Below, in pieces: positions 35,901 to 45,540 of a DNA stretch of 45,934 bases. This stretch comes from Pelomyxa schiedti (taxonomy: Eukaryota; Evosea; Pelobiontida; Pelomyxidae). The translations under genes were made by a program, and so were the position numbers. Where the stretch lies: assembly GCA_020536535.1 (NCBI GenBank), contig JAHLWZ010000011.1, positions 736 through 46,669 on the forward strand, given 5' to 3'. Positions within the stretch are counted from its first letter, which is position 1, and each line of letters starts with the position of its first letter. Under the pieces are notes generated by a model. That model saw only the letters and a program-made list of their open reading frames with translations. It did no database searches and had not been told where the DNA came from.

Positions 35901-38900
35901 ATCCAAACACAAAACAAATGTACACAAGAGTGGTAATAAGATTTTAGCATGACTTGAGAATAGGTTACCAACAGCCACTTTTCCACCTTTGAGCCTTGAG
36001 TCTCCTTTCGTTACCCTCATCAGTTTGAGAACAAACGATGAGACCAATGGGCAGGGTGATCTTCTCTTTAAAATGGTTGGAATTCTTGTGGACGTTCAAA
36101 ACTATCTCCTCCAACTGAGACAAGAATATGATACTGGTGTGTGGTGCTCGCCAATTGTTGTCCTTTCAGCTAATCGGGTAAAGATGCATTGAACCCACAT
36201 AGCTTTGTTTTTGAGAAGTCAATCCAGCACTACAATATAGAATATCTTCCGTTTTCTGTTGATAAGCCTGACACCAGTACCTGATTCCCACATTATCTAA
36301 ACTCCTTTGTGAACAAACTCAAAAGATTTGAGTGTTCTGATCAATGTACCCTCATCTCAAGTGGTGGAACAGGATTTGATTAGATACATAACTCTGCCTC
36401 CTGAGGGCTCAAAACTTAACACCAAGATTGACGCTACTCAACTTGCCATTTATGTATGGCACCCGCATCTTGTGCACTTTGGGTGCTCAACGGTTTCCTA
36501 CCAAAAAAAAAACAAAGGTAATTGGAAAGTACATGTCGGGGAAATGCCTTTTGGACAAAGATGAATTGAGGTCGGTCTTTCCTATAGGAGCAATGACAAA
36601 TCCCCAGCAATCAGCTGTAACGATACAACCTGTTTGAGTCACCATCCCTGTTGCGTGTGATAACCATTTTGCTAGGGCAAACATGGAGACACTATCGAGT
36701 TAACATTTCAAGAAGAAATAGAAAAGTAATTCTCCTTCATACTTCATGTTATTTATTTCTTCTCTACGAAGGTTGGGAACAAATTTCGAGGAAGAAATTC
36801 CCAAGTCTATTCCGCTTGACAGAGCTTTGAACAGTTGAAACTCTTCTGAAATATAAAATAAAATAACAACACCTATTTTCCTTAGACGAGCCTGAAGATA
36901 AATTACGGGATTTGGTTGTGAAGTTGACACAGTTAATTCAGCGTCTACACCGAGACATTCAAATCCACCCTGAAGCTTCTGAAATCAGGCGATCGTTTTC
37001 AGAGTGTTGGACTTATTTGATGCCAACCCACCCTGTGCCACCCTACCTTTCTTCCCATAGTCTGAAAGTGTCGCACATCAAGTCTGTGGGGAGGTGCATA
37101 CTTGCGAAATACAAAGGAAAGCAATGGCTATTCTCAGACTTACCTGAGGAGTATAAAATGAACCCAGTGGCGGACCAACGGACTGCATTGGAATCTTCCT
37201 TCTCCAAGGTAAAGTTCCCGGAGTGAAGACTTTCATTCAAAACAAAAAGGTTCTCTCCCTATCCCTTCCTGAGAGGCAAAGGCTAAGCAGTGTTGTTGAG
37301 AGGATGTGCTCCTTTTTGACAAAGGATCATCTGAAAAACGATTATAACAAATCTCTCTTGTCTCTCTTCGAAAATGTCAAAGAAATGGTACTCAATCTTA
37401 TATCGCTATTCATCACTCATTGAACCTAAAAAAATAAGAATGAACAGTATCTGTCTGATGTTAGAGCTTTACTTCCAAAGGACTTAAAAATTTGTCACTA
37501 TTGCTTCTTTATGAGGAATCTACACACCCTGTGTGGGGACTTATTGCTCTCTGTTACCACTGTACGTCGTGATTTTCATTTACTCCTATAATTGCCAATA
37601 CTGCAGGGAATGGAGGAGCAAGAAACTGAAGTCACACAACTCGAGGTAATCCTCTTGCCAACACGTCCCAACACTAAATAACTCAATTGCAGATGCCTGA
37701 TGGAAAGTTCCCTGACAATTTAATGGTCTCCCTGCAAGATATTGGGACCGGTAACTGCTATTTATTGCTTTATTTGTAGTAAAAGATTCGTGGCAGAGGC
37801 TCTATCGTCACCTGAAAATGACAGTGTCGAACAGCCTATGCCACCAGCCCCGATAGACACTACGGAGCCGCTACCTGAAGAAAGTGCTAAGCCACCCTCC
37901 ATGGTTTGTGTACCAGCTGTAAAGGAGCCATTTCTGACAACTCATAGGACCCAGAGCCCTTTGAAGCAAGGATGACAGCTCTTCTACAGGACCTTGAAGA
38001 GGTTGTGTCAAAAAGCAAACAAGAGGAAGCCGACTTTCAGATTTATGTTACCAGCATGAAGGGCAATTTTAACGCAATGAAGGAGATGCTGGAGACTGTG
38101 AAGCAACAACTTCCGAGTGAATCTCGTGGATTGCCTATTTTCAACAACGTGTCAGTCTTATTGTCCAAACAAGATGACGCATTGGAGGAAATGGGTCTTA
38201 CTATAGACATGACAAAAGAAAATGAGGAAACTTGGAACCAACACAAACGACGGCTTGATGAGCTGCTCTATGAAGCTCATCAACTCTCAGAGATAGCCGC
38301 AAAAAAAGAGACTTCATCTGACGAAGTGAACGAGATTGCACAACGAAGTCAGCTGGCGTCTGGGGTTCTGGGTGAGATGAAAGCTCTTGCAGAGAATCAA
38401 AATTCAGCTGCAATGGAGATGGATACAAGCAGAAACACAGTGGAGGCATCATTGATGGAAATCCAAGAAGAGCTTGAGCGACTGAAACTACGGCAACAAG
38501 AAGAAGAGCGGAAGAAGCTGGAACAAGAAGAAGCACGGAAAAAGCTAGAACAAGAAGCAGCTCGAAAAAAGTTCGAGCAAGAAGAAGAACGGAGAAAGCT
38601 GGAAGAACAAAGGCTGGCACAAAATTTTCCCAACAGACATCAGCGCACAACCAGCACAACCACACCAGCACTGCCACAGCAATGCAACTACATCCCTCCA
38701 CAAAATTTCACAGCAACATCCAACTCTCACCGGCGCACTACCAGCTCCACCAACATAACGCAACTACCACAGAAACCTATGTACAGCAACACCACAAGCA
38801 CCACCATCTTCACTGCAAACACACCACCACCACCATACAATGGACAGCAACCCTATATCACCTCACCTTCCCAACCACAATATCAAAGGCCAGCTCCCCC

Positions 38901-39036
38901 TTGTACAGTACCCCAGCCCACAACCAATCCAGCACAAATGACACAACAATGGCCTCCACAGCAACCCTACAGACAGTACCAACCACCAAACCCCACACAA
39001 TTTCATCCCTCACCTTATCCCCCAGGCCGGCACTAG
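20314..39036 (+). CDS. Gene B: giant RNF213/mysterin-like AAA+ protein, paralog of gene A, many exons
   Basis: The start is the ATG at 20314 (MSGWPRFDVKGAIKNK); the stop is the TAG ending at 39036. Frame-matched exons include 20314-20765, 20816-20945 and 20985 to about 21138 at the 5' end; 28914-29018, 29062-29218 and 29265 onward in AAA4; and 37948-39036 at the 3' end. The order mirrors gene A: helical arm, P-loop GKERSGKTT, AAA3 (GGTGTGKS, FIDE), AAA4 (GPPGCSKT, LDEVGL), AAA5-like exon with PTPFLNRFEKY, helical stalk, then a longer coiled-coil and low-complexity tail. The product should be of order 4,000 residues or more. As in gene A, I see no RING or RZ finger. The family role is ATP-driven ring remodelling with ubiquitin ligation; only the ATPase half is supported here. 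Several N-terminal exons between 21200 and 25400 remain unresolved. Confidence 0.85.
25418..28442 (+). other. Gene B: AAA2-type P-loop and AAA3 module
   Basis: Two exons cover this region. The first carries CYTGKERSGKTTEI (P-loop at 26141-26167) and, after HYVLTPDFALKLLLVYDHM, the AAA3 P-loop GGTGTGKSEL (about 27314-27343). It leaves by a GT donor at about 27462 (LSQAE) and rejoins at about 27509 (VERFRPH). The second exon carries Walker B FFIDEC (27901-27918), then LLGMVKEVLCDHRLDG and FFVAALNQN, and ends HWQAL at 28443 before GTAGGT. The gene A counterpart has the same motifs and the same terminal intron position. Both active-site Lys and the Asp-Glu pair are intact. Confidence 0.85.
28486..30005 (+). 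other. Gene B: AAA4 module, P-loop split by a phase-2 intron
   Basis: The exon from about 28486 begins ALSIAMTYYFRLPS and ends at 28851 in PLIIVGPP (split CC/A codon). Intron 28852-28913 is followed by GCSKTLSFKIAVDNLKG, giving GPPGCSKT. Exon 29062-29218 carries YQCSEQSTDTEIKSVYKS and the Walker B AVLLDEVGLPDEKLSPLK. The next exon reads HPKVSSVLLSNKILDEAKTN. The module ends with FFHLRDFVYFLRYLG and NFGGLEGPQF. This is the best-conserved portion relative to vertebrate RNF213. Confidence 0.83.
30050..33268 (+). other. Gene B: AAA5/AAA6-like region and helical stalk
   Basis: One open frame of over 1,000 residues starts in the middle of an exon (CYVGDFRGDNDQRVRASVVE). It passes through ILLVNSASIHSSFYDVFNRH and LQKIPTPFLNRFEKYTLSIE, and then a long helical segment ending near NDCSDNISIFLE before a donor at about 33235. 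It differs from gene A by an insertion of about 15 residues after the VVEKVK motif (KGSGSSIFGDFYTFTG), which may be an unspliced or retained short intron, since GTGAAAGG...CAG borders are present. I see no zinc-binding cross-brace pattern anywhere in the frame. Confidence 0.8.
37948..39036 (+). other. Gene B last exon: coiled coil plus Pro/Gln/Thr-rich tail
   Basis: An acceptor at 37947 follows a 44-base intron and joins ...AKPPSM to DPEPFEARMTALLQDLEE, the position matching gene A PPPAEDPQVIDFMK. The exon encodes about 362 residues. The first half is helical. Residues from about 38480 to 38630 form charged heptad-like repeats (RKKLEQEEARKKLEQEAARK). The last 130 residues are Pro, Gln, Thr and Tyr-rich and probably disordered. 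Gene A lacks both the Lys/Glu repeat and this tail. Confidence 0.75.
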
Positions 39037-39210
39037 AACTGCCAAAACAAAAAAAAAAAAGATTTTGCCACTTTTCTTTTTCCGTTCACGGCTTGGCCTT
39101 TCAGGATTGATTTTCCCAGTTTTATCCATGGAATGTGTGACGACGCTACCCGGCGCACGATGTTGTTTGTTTGTGTAGCCTACTCAACTGTTTGAATTTT
39201 CTGTTGAAAG

Positions 39211-39216
39211 AATAAA
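39211..39216 (+). terminator. Probable poly(A) signal of gene B
   Basis: AATAAA lies about 175 bases after the gene B stop, in the context GAAAGAATAAAGTGC. A similar GAATAAA context follows the zinc-knuckle gene. Confidence 0.5.
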
Positions 39217-40469
39217 GTGCATTCTCGAGTTGGGGCAAGGATTAAAGCACCTAGTCCAACATGCAAGCAAGTACGTAGATAAGTGCACGTGTCGGTTTCG
39301 CTATTTCTTTCTCAGACTAAATACTCTTTTTAGCCTGCCTTGTCAAGTAAGATAAAGGCTGTCTCCAGCAGCTTTTGTCTCACCAGCAAACTCAACCAAG
39401 AGAAACGGCTCGATGCTATGAACTTGGCAAGAAAACCAAAAGTAGTTCCAAATTTTTTCCCCAGTCCTACCTCTAAATCCTACATTCATAGAGTTGGAAG
39501 AACAGCGCTGTAATTCTGCCTACCAAATGGACATAAAGGTACACAGCAGCAGGCCAAGCAGCATCACGGGTTCGCAAAGATGGCCAAGAGTGTATCTTAC
39601 AACACTCTGTTAGAGCTATCTCAACAACACCCAGGCTCACACTGCATATGTCCGACTGATCACTCTATTGTGGAGAAAAACTTGCACGATTTGGCTGGAA
39701 GCATGGGGTTACCTGATCCTCCTACCATAAGCCTTGAAGACGTAATCTGCAACTGCAACTACCTAAAAATGAGACAAGGCAGGAGCAAATCAACATAGCC
39801 TATGTTTTATGCCTGTGGGATTCACTGGGTGAGGGAATGTGCTTTGCACCACGAAAGGGGATGTCATCAGACACTATCTCACTGACAGTAGAAGGAAGGA
39901 ATATAATATTCTCCTCCTGGCTCATCTTCCACTTTGCGGTGATAAGAGCTTCCTCGAGGGAGAGGTCCAATCTTCATGATTTTTCCTATACCCACGACCA
40001 TACAAGGACCAGTGGACTTCTCCCTTGAGGAAGGTCTTATGGGAGCAAAAACCCAATACAGAAGAGGACGTGTGGTTGTGCTTGTTATTGGATTATAATT
40101 CCGTAAATAGAACTACCCTCCATCGGGTGGCTGGAATATCCGCTTGGTGTGCTTGGAGCAGCCAAAGGGCCACCAGTCCCTCTCGTCTCGTGCAGTCGTC
40201 GTAGAAGATTCCGACGCTCCCGCGTCTTCCTCTTTGCCTCGGCCCTGACTTATTGCAATGCCCCATTCTAAAACGGTGCTCGGCGTTGTACACCGTTGTT
40301 GGCCACTATTAATAATAGTTATATTTTTTTCCTCCTTTCAACTTGTCTGGAATGTACACAGCGGGAAAATCGACGAACGAGGAGGCTTTACAGAGCAAGG
40401 TGCACACAGAACTGGAGGCGGGAAGAATTTTAGTTGTGTGTGGTTGGTCTAATCTTTTCCTCTTTCAAT
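39217..40469. other. Unassigned stretch with a small open frame at 39580-39798
   Basis: The plus-strand frame at 39580 reads MAKSVSYNTLLELSQQHPGS and includes HCICPTDHSIVEKNLHDLAG, 72 residues, with no recognised family. Its flanks contain further short open segments in other plus frames (for example IFMIFPIPTTIQGPVDFSLE around 39975-40030). This could be a decayed gene or a mobile-element remnant. The minus frame at 40093-40293 might be the last exon of the beta-propeller gene, but I cannot connect it. Nothing here is strong enough to call a gene. Confidence 0.35.
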
Positions 40470-42402
40470 CTAGTGGCAACTGGGTGAATAGAACAATGGA
40501 AAGGAGAGACATACCTCGAACTCGTAAATTACCGTGCAAGCTGAGTGGTCTGGAACGGGGTTGGATGAAGAAGCCAGAAGTATTGGGTGGTGCCCAAGGC
40601 CTTCCAGTGAGTCCTGGAACAAAATGTTCCCTGTTGGGAAAGCTTGTAAATAGGGGAAAAGGGGAAGGATTTAAGTTACCGTTGAGGGGATCAAGAATGA
40701 ATATTTTTCCCCAGCATGAAGCAAACAGCTTCCCCTGCTGGAAGTTCACAGTGACGAATCCATATCCACACATGGGAAGAGATGCAGTCCATTGAGTTGT
40801 TCCTGTGTATGCATCTATACACGCAACACAGCCGCTTATTCCAACAACAATGCTCTTTCCACTTGAAAAGTCGCTCATAATGGATGTATGGGCAGAATGG
40901 GCCACAGTCGTAGTAGTCGGTGGAATGTTGGACTGAGGTCGAGGAATAGAAATAATGGAGGCTCCTTCAGGATGACCAAGGCCTTTTCGTATGTAAGCAA
41001 AATTCCACTTCAGGGTGGTGGAAGCCTTTGAGTTCATTCTTCCACTTGATTTCGTGTGTCATGGGGTCACAACAGAATAAGTGGCCAAAGGTGCCTTGTT
41101 AGGAATTGAGACCCTTCCAACTTTAATGGTATTCTTACACAAGTATGCAGATTGTGGCATTACTCCGTCAACTAAAAGTGTCACAATGTGGTAGCCAGTT
41201 CCTTTGAGAGAGGTTTCTTTTAATATCTGATGGTCATCAGACTGAGAAATGACAAAACGGGTACCTCGCCAGTGGAAGGCCTGATCGTGAAGAGATAACC
41301 AATGGCACCTTGTACAGGTTGGATTTTATTTTTTAATATTATCCAACTTACCAACTAATAGATAATTCTCTTCTCCCGTATTTCCATTAACCCAAGCAAG
41401 TGCTACCTTTCAGATGCATGAGTTACGTGACTGATGGGAAAAGGTTATTAGTACTGGAGCGTGGTGCTTTATCGAGGAGAGATCTGTTGACCACATAATA
41501 GAACCATCAAGTCTCAACCCAAAAACTCTTGAATAGGATCCAACATAAATAGCATCACTCTGAAGAACCATGTTGACCCCCCAGTACCGAGTACCTGGAA
41601 GACTTGTTGTCCACAGTTCCTGCAAATAATCAGAAATGCGTTAAGGAGTTTAGGGAAAACATGTCCGTCAGTGCAAGAGAAACAGGACACGTAACCCTCA
41701 CTCCCGAGAACCAAGTTATCACCAATGTACTTAATGTTCATGCCTGTGCTGTGTGCGTGGCCTTTGCATGTATCAGCATTTTTCTGTCCTACTGGGTGAA
41801 AAAAAAAAGATGACCTGTGGGTGTGAGGTGCCACAGTATAGATCCAGCAACCGGATTTATTGCGTAAAGGTGCCCATACGTGCCAGCATACAGCACATTG
41901 TTGTGGAGGGTGACATTCGTGATGTGATATCCGGTTCCTAGCCCAATTTATGTTTCTTGCTTGTTTTTTTTATTTCTTGTGTGCGTGCGTGCTGTGTCAA
42001 AGGAAAGAAGTACGAACCTTTCAAATTCAAAGTCCACACACGCTCCAATGCATCTCCTACAATGACCTCAGACCCATCAGGAGTCTCAAAAGTTGTCTCA
42101 TACGAAGCCCATCCAGAAGAAGTCGTAGTGGTGACGGCAGCGCCCCCCGGAGTGCCGTAGCTGCCATTATTATGGGACACTGATCCCGGGAGCACGATCG
42201 GCTTGGTCTCTCGCAGTGCAGCGATGTAGCCGCCAGTCCCAATGACGATCAGATCTGACACCTCAGGCACAACGGCGCCGATAGGGAACACAACCAAGGG
42301 ACCACCGCTCGTGGACTGTTGCTGCTGTTGGTACAATTGAAGATCGTTTGTAGTTGGCGGCGCTGGATCAGGCCCGCCAGGCGTCACGTTCATCGACATC
42401 AT
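40470..42402 (-). CDS. PQQ-like beta-propeller repeat protein, multi-exon
   Basis: The start is the ATG at 42402 (MMSMNVTPGGPDPAPPTTND). Frame-matched exons are 42018-42402, 41815-41937, 41661-41743 and 41455-41619. Further exons lie at about 41355-41407, 41278-41315 and 41080-41255, plus a 3' exon around 40600-41037. Repeats of the PQQ type are evident: LYAGTYGHLYAINPVAGSIL followed by W, AIYVGSYSRVFGLRLDGSIM followed by W, and VVGISGCVACIDAYTGTTQW. Each is a strand-turn-strand blade ending in G-x-x-x-W. Such eight-bladed propellers (BamB or quinoprotein-like) bind cofactors or act as scaffolds. The cofactor residues cannot be judged, and no signal peptide is visible. The N-terminus has a Gln run. 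The junction near 41020 and the 3' end are unresolved. Confidence 0.7.
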
Positions 42403-42768
42403 TTTCTTTTTTGAAGAAACTGAAAGTGCAGGGACCTTTCGAATCTCCTAATGACACCCGCCAGCGGTTTTTCGCCCCAAAGTGTGATGCACTTCTGTCA
42501 CATACGTACAACGAACAACTGCCCGTGGGAAAAACCCCAGATCTGATCAAAATGGGAGAAGACACCCCTGAGGGACAACTTTGCAGAGGGATGCATGTGC
42601 CGCGATGGAACAGTTGAGGTAGTGGGGCGGAGGTTCTCGCTGATCTCGCTGCCACCTAGGACGCAGTTGCAAAGTACATTAATTAAACCGAGTTCCACCC
42701 AAATCACTTTTTTTTAAATTCTTTCTTTCGCTCACCGCGTACATACGGCGACTGCACCACCCTCAACC
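42403..42768. other. Divergent intergenic region, propeller gene / nucleolin-like gene
   Basis: About 370 bases lie between the two divergent start codons. Short open frames exist on both strands (for example plus 42420-42617), but they lack family features. The frame MGEDTPEGQLCRGMHVPRWN could be an upstream exon or chance. The interval probably holds both promoters. Confidence 0.4.
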
Positions 42769-44372
42769 ATGGATCTCGGTACTACCACCCCCACAGCACC
42801 ACAAACCATCGCAACTCCGGCCGTTGTAATGTCGACCGACGCAGCGGCAGCAACCACCACAACAACAGCTGTCGCCGCCGCCGCCGCCGCCGTCGCCGCC
42901 ATCACCGCCCCAATCCCCACTTCTCCGCTGCCCGCCGTCCTCCCCGTGCGCGTGCCGGACGAAGTCCCCCTCCCCGTGCCGATGACGTACTACCGACCGG
43001 TCGCGACGCCGCCAGCGACGCCCGCGACGCCGACCCCGGCGCCCGCCGTCTCTGCGCCTGCCTCGTCCTCGTCATCCGGCGACGTGGCCATGGGGCAGAG
43101 CGAGCCCGCGATTACGGCGCCCGTGGTTGCTGCGCCGGCGGTGGCGTCCGGCCCGGCCGTGCCGACGACCCCGCTCAAGCCCGCGAGCGCTGTGTTTGCG
43201 AGCGTACCTGCGCCTGCCAACGTCGCCGCCTCTACTTGCGCGACGGCGGCGGCGGCGGCGGCTACGATCGCGGTGGGCACGCCGCCGGTGGAGGTGCCTG
43301 CAGCGGCGGAGCAGGGAAAGGAGAAGCCAATGAGCAGAAGAGCCAAGCAAAAATTGAACAAAAAGCTTCGCGAAGAACAGGGGGAAAGTGAAAAGGTCAA
43401 GAGCAAGGATGGGAAAGAAGCCAAGAAAAAGACCGCAAAGAAACCCGTGATTGTTGAGGAAGATGAAGAGGAGGAGGATGAGGATGAGGATGAGGAGGAA
43501 GAGGAAGAGGACTATGAAGAAGATGAGGATGAAGACGAGGAAGAGTATGAAGATGAAGAAGAGGAAGAGGACGAAGATGACGATAAACCTGTTAGTACCC
43601 AAATTCCACCATTGTTCTAACATGTGTTTAGCTTGCTGGACGCAAACGCAAGTCTGTTGAAAGTCCAACCAGCACTGCAAAGCACTCCAAAACTGATGAT
43701 CAGAAAGAGTGTTATGTCTCTAACTTTGGTCCGTTGGTACTTGAGGAGGAAGTAGCTGCTCTCTTCAAAGACTGCAAAGGTTTCGTGGACTTCAAACTGG
43801 TCACCTATTCTGATGGCGCTTCCCGATGGTATCTTCCAACCCCAATCCAAACCCACAGTTATTTGACACAAAAACAGCCATGGTTACGCGCACTTTACAG
43901 ATGCTAAGGCAGCCAACAACGCCATCCAAACGAAAAATCAAATGCCGTTCAATGGTTTCCCGCTCGTCGTTTCACACTCGAAAACTTGTATGTATCCTCC
44001 CGACTTGACTGTCATATCTCACAAGGAACAGCACCCGGTGCCTCGACAGGGACATACTGGGACTGGCCCACAGAAGCAAACCTGAAAAGAGGAAGAGGCA
44101 GACTTATCTCCAAGTTCGGGACGCGAGGCCGCGGCAGGGGAAGCAGCCGGGGCCGCGGGAGGGGCAGAGGAGGCAGGGGAGGAAGGGGCTCAAGCAGAAG
44201 CAGAGGCAGGGGCCGCGGCAGAGGAGGAAGGGGCCAGCTGACATCATTCAGGGGACGAGGCCGAGGCAGGTCACGCGGGAGGAGGGGAGACAGCAGGGGA
44301 AGGGGGCGAGGCCAGGCGAAGCCACCCAGGGGTAGCAACTCTCTCCTCGACCGCCTCAACGCTGGTTACTAA
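42769..44372 (+). CDS. Nucleolin-like protein: Ala/Pro-rich, acidic tract, one RRM, RGG tail
   Basis: Four exons join in frame: 42769-43590, 43632-43828, 43878-43987 and 44032-44372 (TAA), giving 489 residues. The N-terminal 180 residues are Ala, Thr and Pro-rich. A basic nuclear-localisation-like stretch follows (SRRAKQKLNKKLREEQGE), then an unbroken Asp/Glu tract of about 45 residues (43453-43582) and KRK-containing linkers. The RRM reads ECYVSNFGPLVLEEEVAALF (RNP2 region), GFVDFKLVTYSDGAS, then GYAHFTDAKAANNAIQTKNQ (RNP1 GYAHF). The C-terminus is an RG/RGG-rich domain (about 44090-44330). This acidic-RRM-RGG order is that of nucleolin/Nsr1/Gar2, nucleolar factors in rRNA synthesis and pre-ribosome assembly. 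It has one RRM, against two in yeast Nsr1 and four in vertebrate nucleolin. Confidence 0.85.
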
Positions 44373-44388
44373 TGAGCCCAATTGGCTG

Positions 44389-44394
44389 AATAAA
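44389..44394 (+). terminator. Probable poly(A) signal of the nucleolin-like gene
   Basis: AATAAA (context CTGAATAAAATAATC) lies about 17 bases after the stop codon and is the only strong candidate before the next region. Confidence 0.55.
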
Positions 44395-44459
44395 ATAATC
44401 AACGTACCGGAACGCTGTCATTTTCGTTATCGCTCAGTATCGGCGGTTTTCCTCCACAG

Positions 44460-45540
44460 GCAAGGTTTGGTGCAGTTGCAATCAAGTTCTGTGTTTTCAA
44501 GATCCAGAAGAGCAACAAGAAGTGGGGAAAACTGTATGTTTTACAGCTCCAACACCCAAACTCAAAGACACAATCAATGCAATCAACGGACATGTCCTTG
44601 TAATCACAGAAACACACTCCAGAACAAGCACACTACAACACCCAAAATACTGGTGGTTCTTGAATGGACACCAAAACACAGTGTGGCAATAGGGATTCTT
44701 AAATCCCTCAACCCCACAACCCTAAGTCCTGATGGAAGGCCGAATTCCAAGGTTCAAATTCACTGGGAGAATCAAGCAACGGACTTCTGGGAACACACCA
44801 ACAAAAGATACACCCCAAGGAACACATCGGTAACAATCCTGATAGGGGATTTCAAAGGAAGGGTGCTGGTGTTTGAATAGCAGGATATTGAACCTTGAGA
44901 GGTCCACAAACCTGAGACAAGCAGCACTGTCAACCATGGAAAACTGGGATGTTCGCTTGAAACCAAGTCTCCTACATTCATCCAAAATGGGACCTGCTAG
45001 ACCCCAGATCATGCCGCATGCACCAAAACCAAAACCCTACCTGGGAATCAAATGCCTCAGATCACTTCCAATCTTGCTGACAGTCACCACAAGAATGGAA
45101 CAAGGACAGACCACCTAGATAGACTTTTGAAAACCCAGCATACAAGTTGCACCTCCTGAGAATCCTTCCAGAAAGCCTTCCCGAAAATCCAGTGCTGGAA
45201 GAGTGTAGCTACTAACCAAAGCCGCATGGCAAACGATGAACAACCACAACACAAAGCAGGACACTCTCTCAGCACTGCTTAAGTTGCAGAAAGCATCAAA
45301 AGCCTGACCATCATTGAAAGAAACAAGGAGGTAGCAGATTTGTTCGACTACCCCAAGCCCAGACAAAACACAAGAAACAATCACTGTGAAAGTGATGACT
45401 TCCCGAAAAAGGGAATCACAGAAGACAACTTCTGAGAATTCAATGGCACATGATGCTGTGCTGTGGGTCCACTGAATACTTGGAATTCATGAGAGACAGG
45501 GCTTATAAGCGACACAACATTCACCACAAACTCCACCAGA
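44460..45540 (+). pseudogene. Possible non-LTR retrotransposon (endonuclease-like) remnant
   Basis: The plus-strand frame 44467-44880 ends with DFWEHTNKRYTPRNTSVTIL followed by IGDFKGRV. An overlapping frame reads INGHVLVITETHSR. The order 'VITETH ... DGR ... FW ... ILIGDF' recalls the AP-endonuclease domain of LINE ORF2 (I/TETW, YAP, FW, GDFN). The frames are broken and the motifs imperfect, so this is at best a decayed copy. Downstream fragments on the plus strand (for example NGTRTDHLDRLLKTQ near 45095-45140, and a Lys/His-rich segment near 45490-45545) fit a decaying element, but nothing identifies a reverse transcriptase in this window. Base use is A and C-rich, unlike the flanking genes. 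Confidence 0.3.

Noticed and set aside
43072-43680. Minus-strand frame with hydrophobic runs that looks like membrane segments
   Set aside because: It is the complement of the Asp/Glu tract of the nucleolin-like gene (GAA/GAT read as TTC/ATC gives Phe/Ile/Leu).
44012-44359. Minus-strand Pro/Leu-rich frame
   Set aside because: It is the complement of the RGG repeats; the composition is explained by the plus-strand gene.
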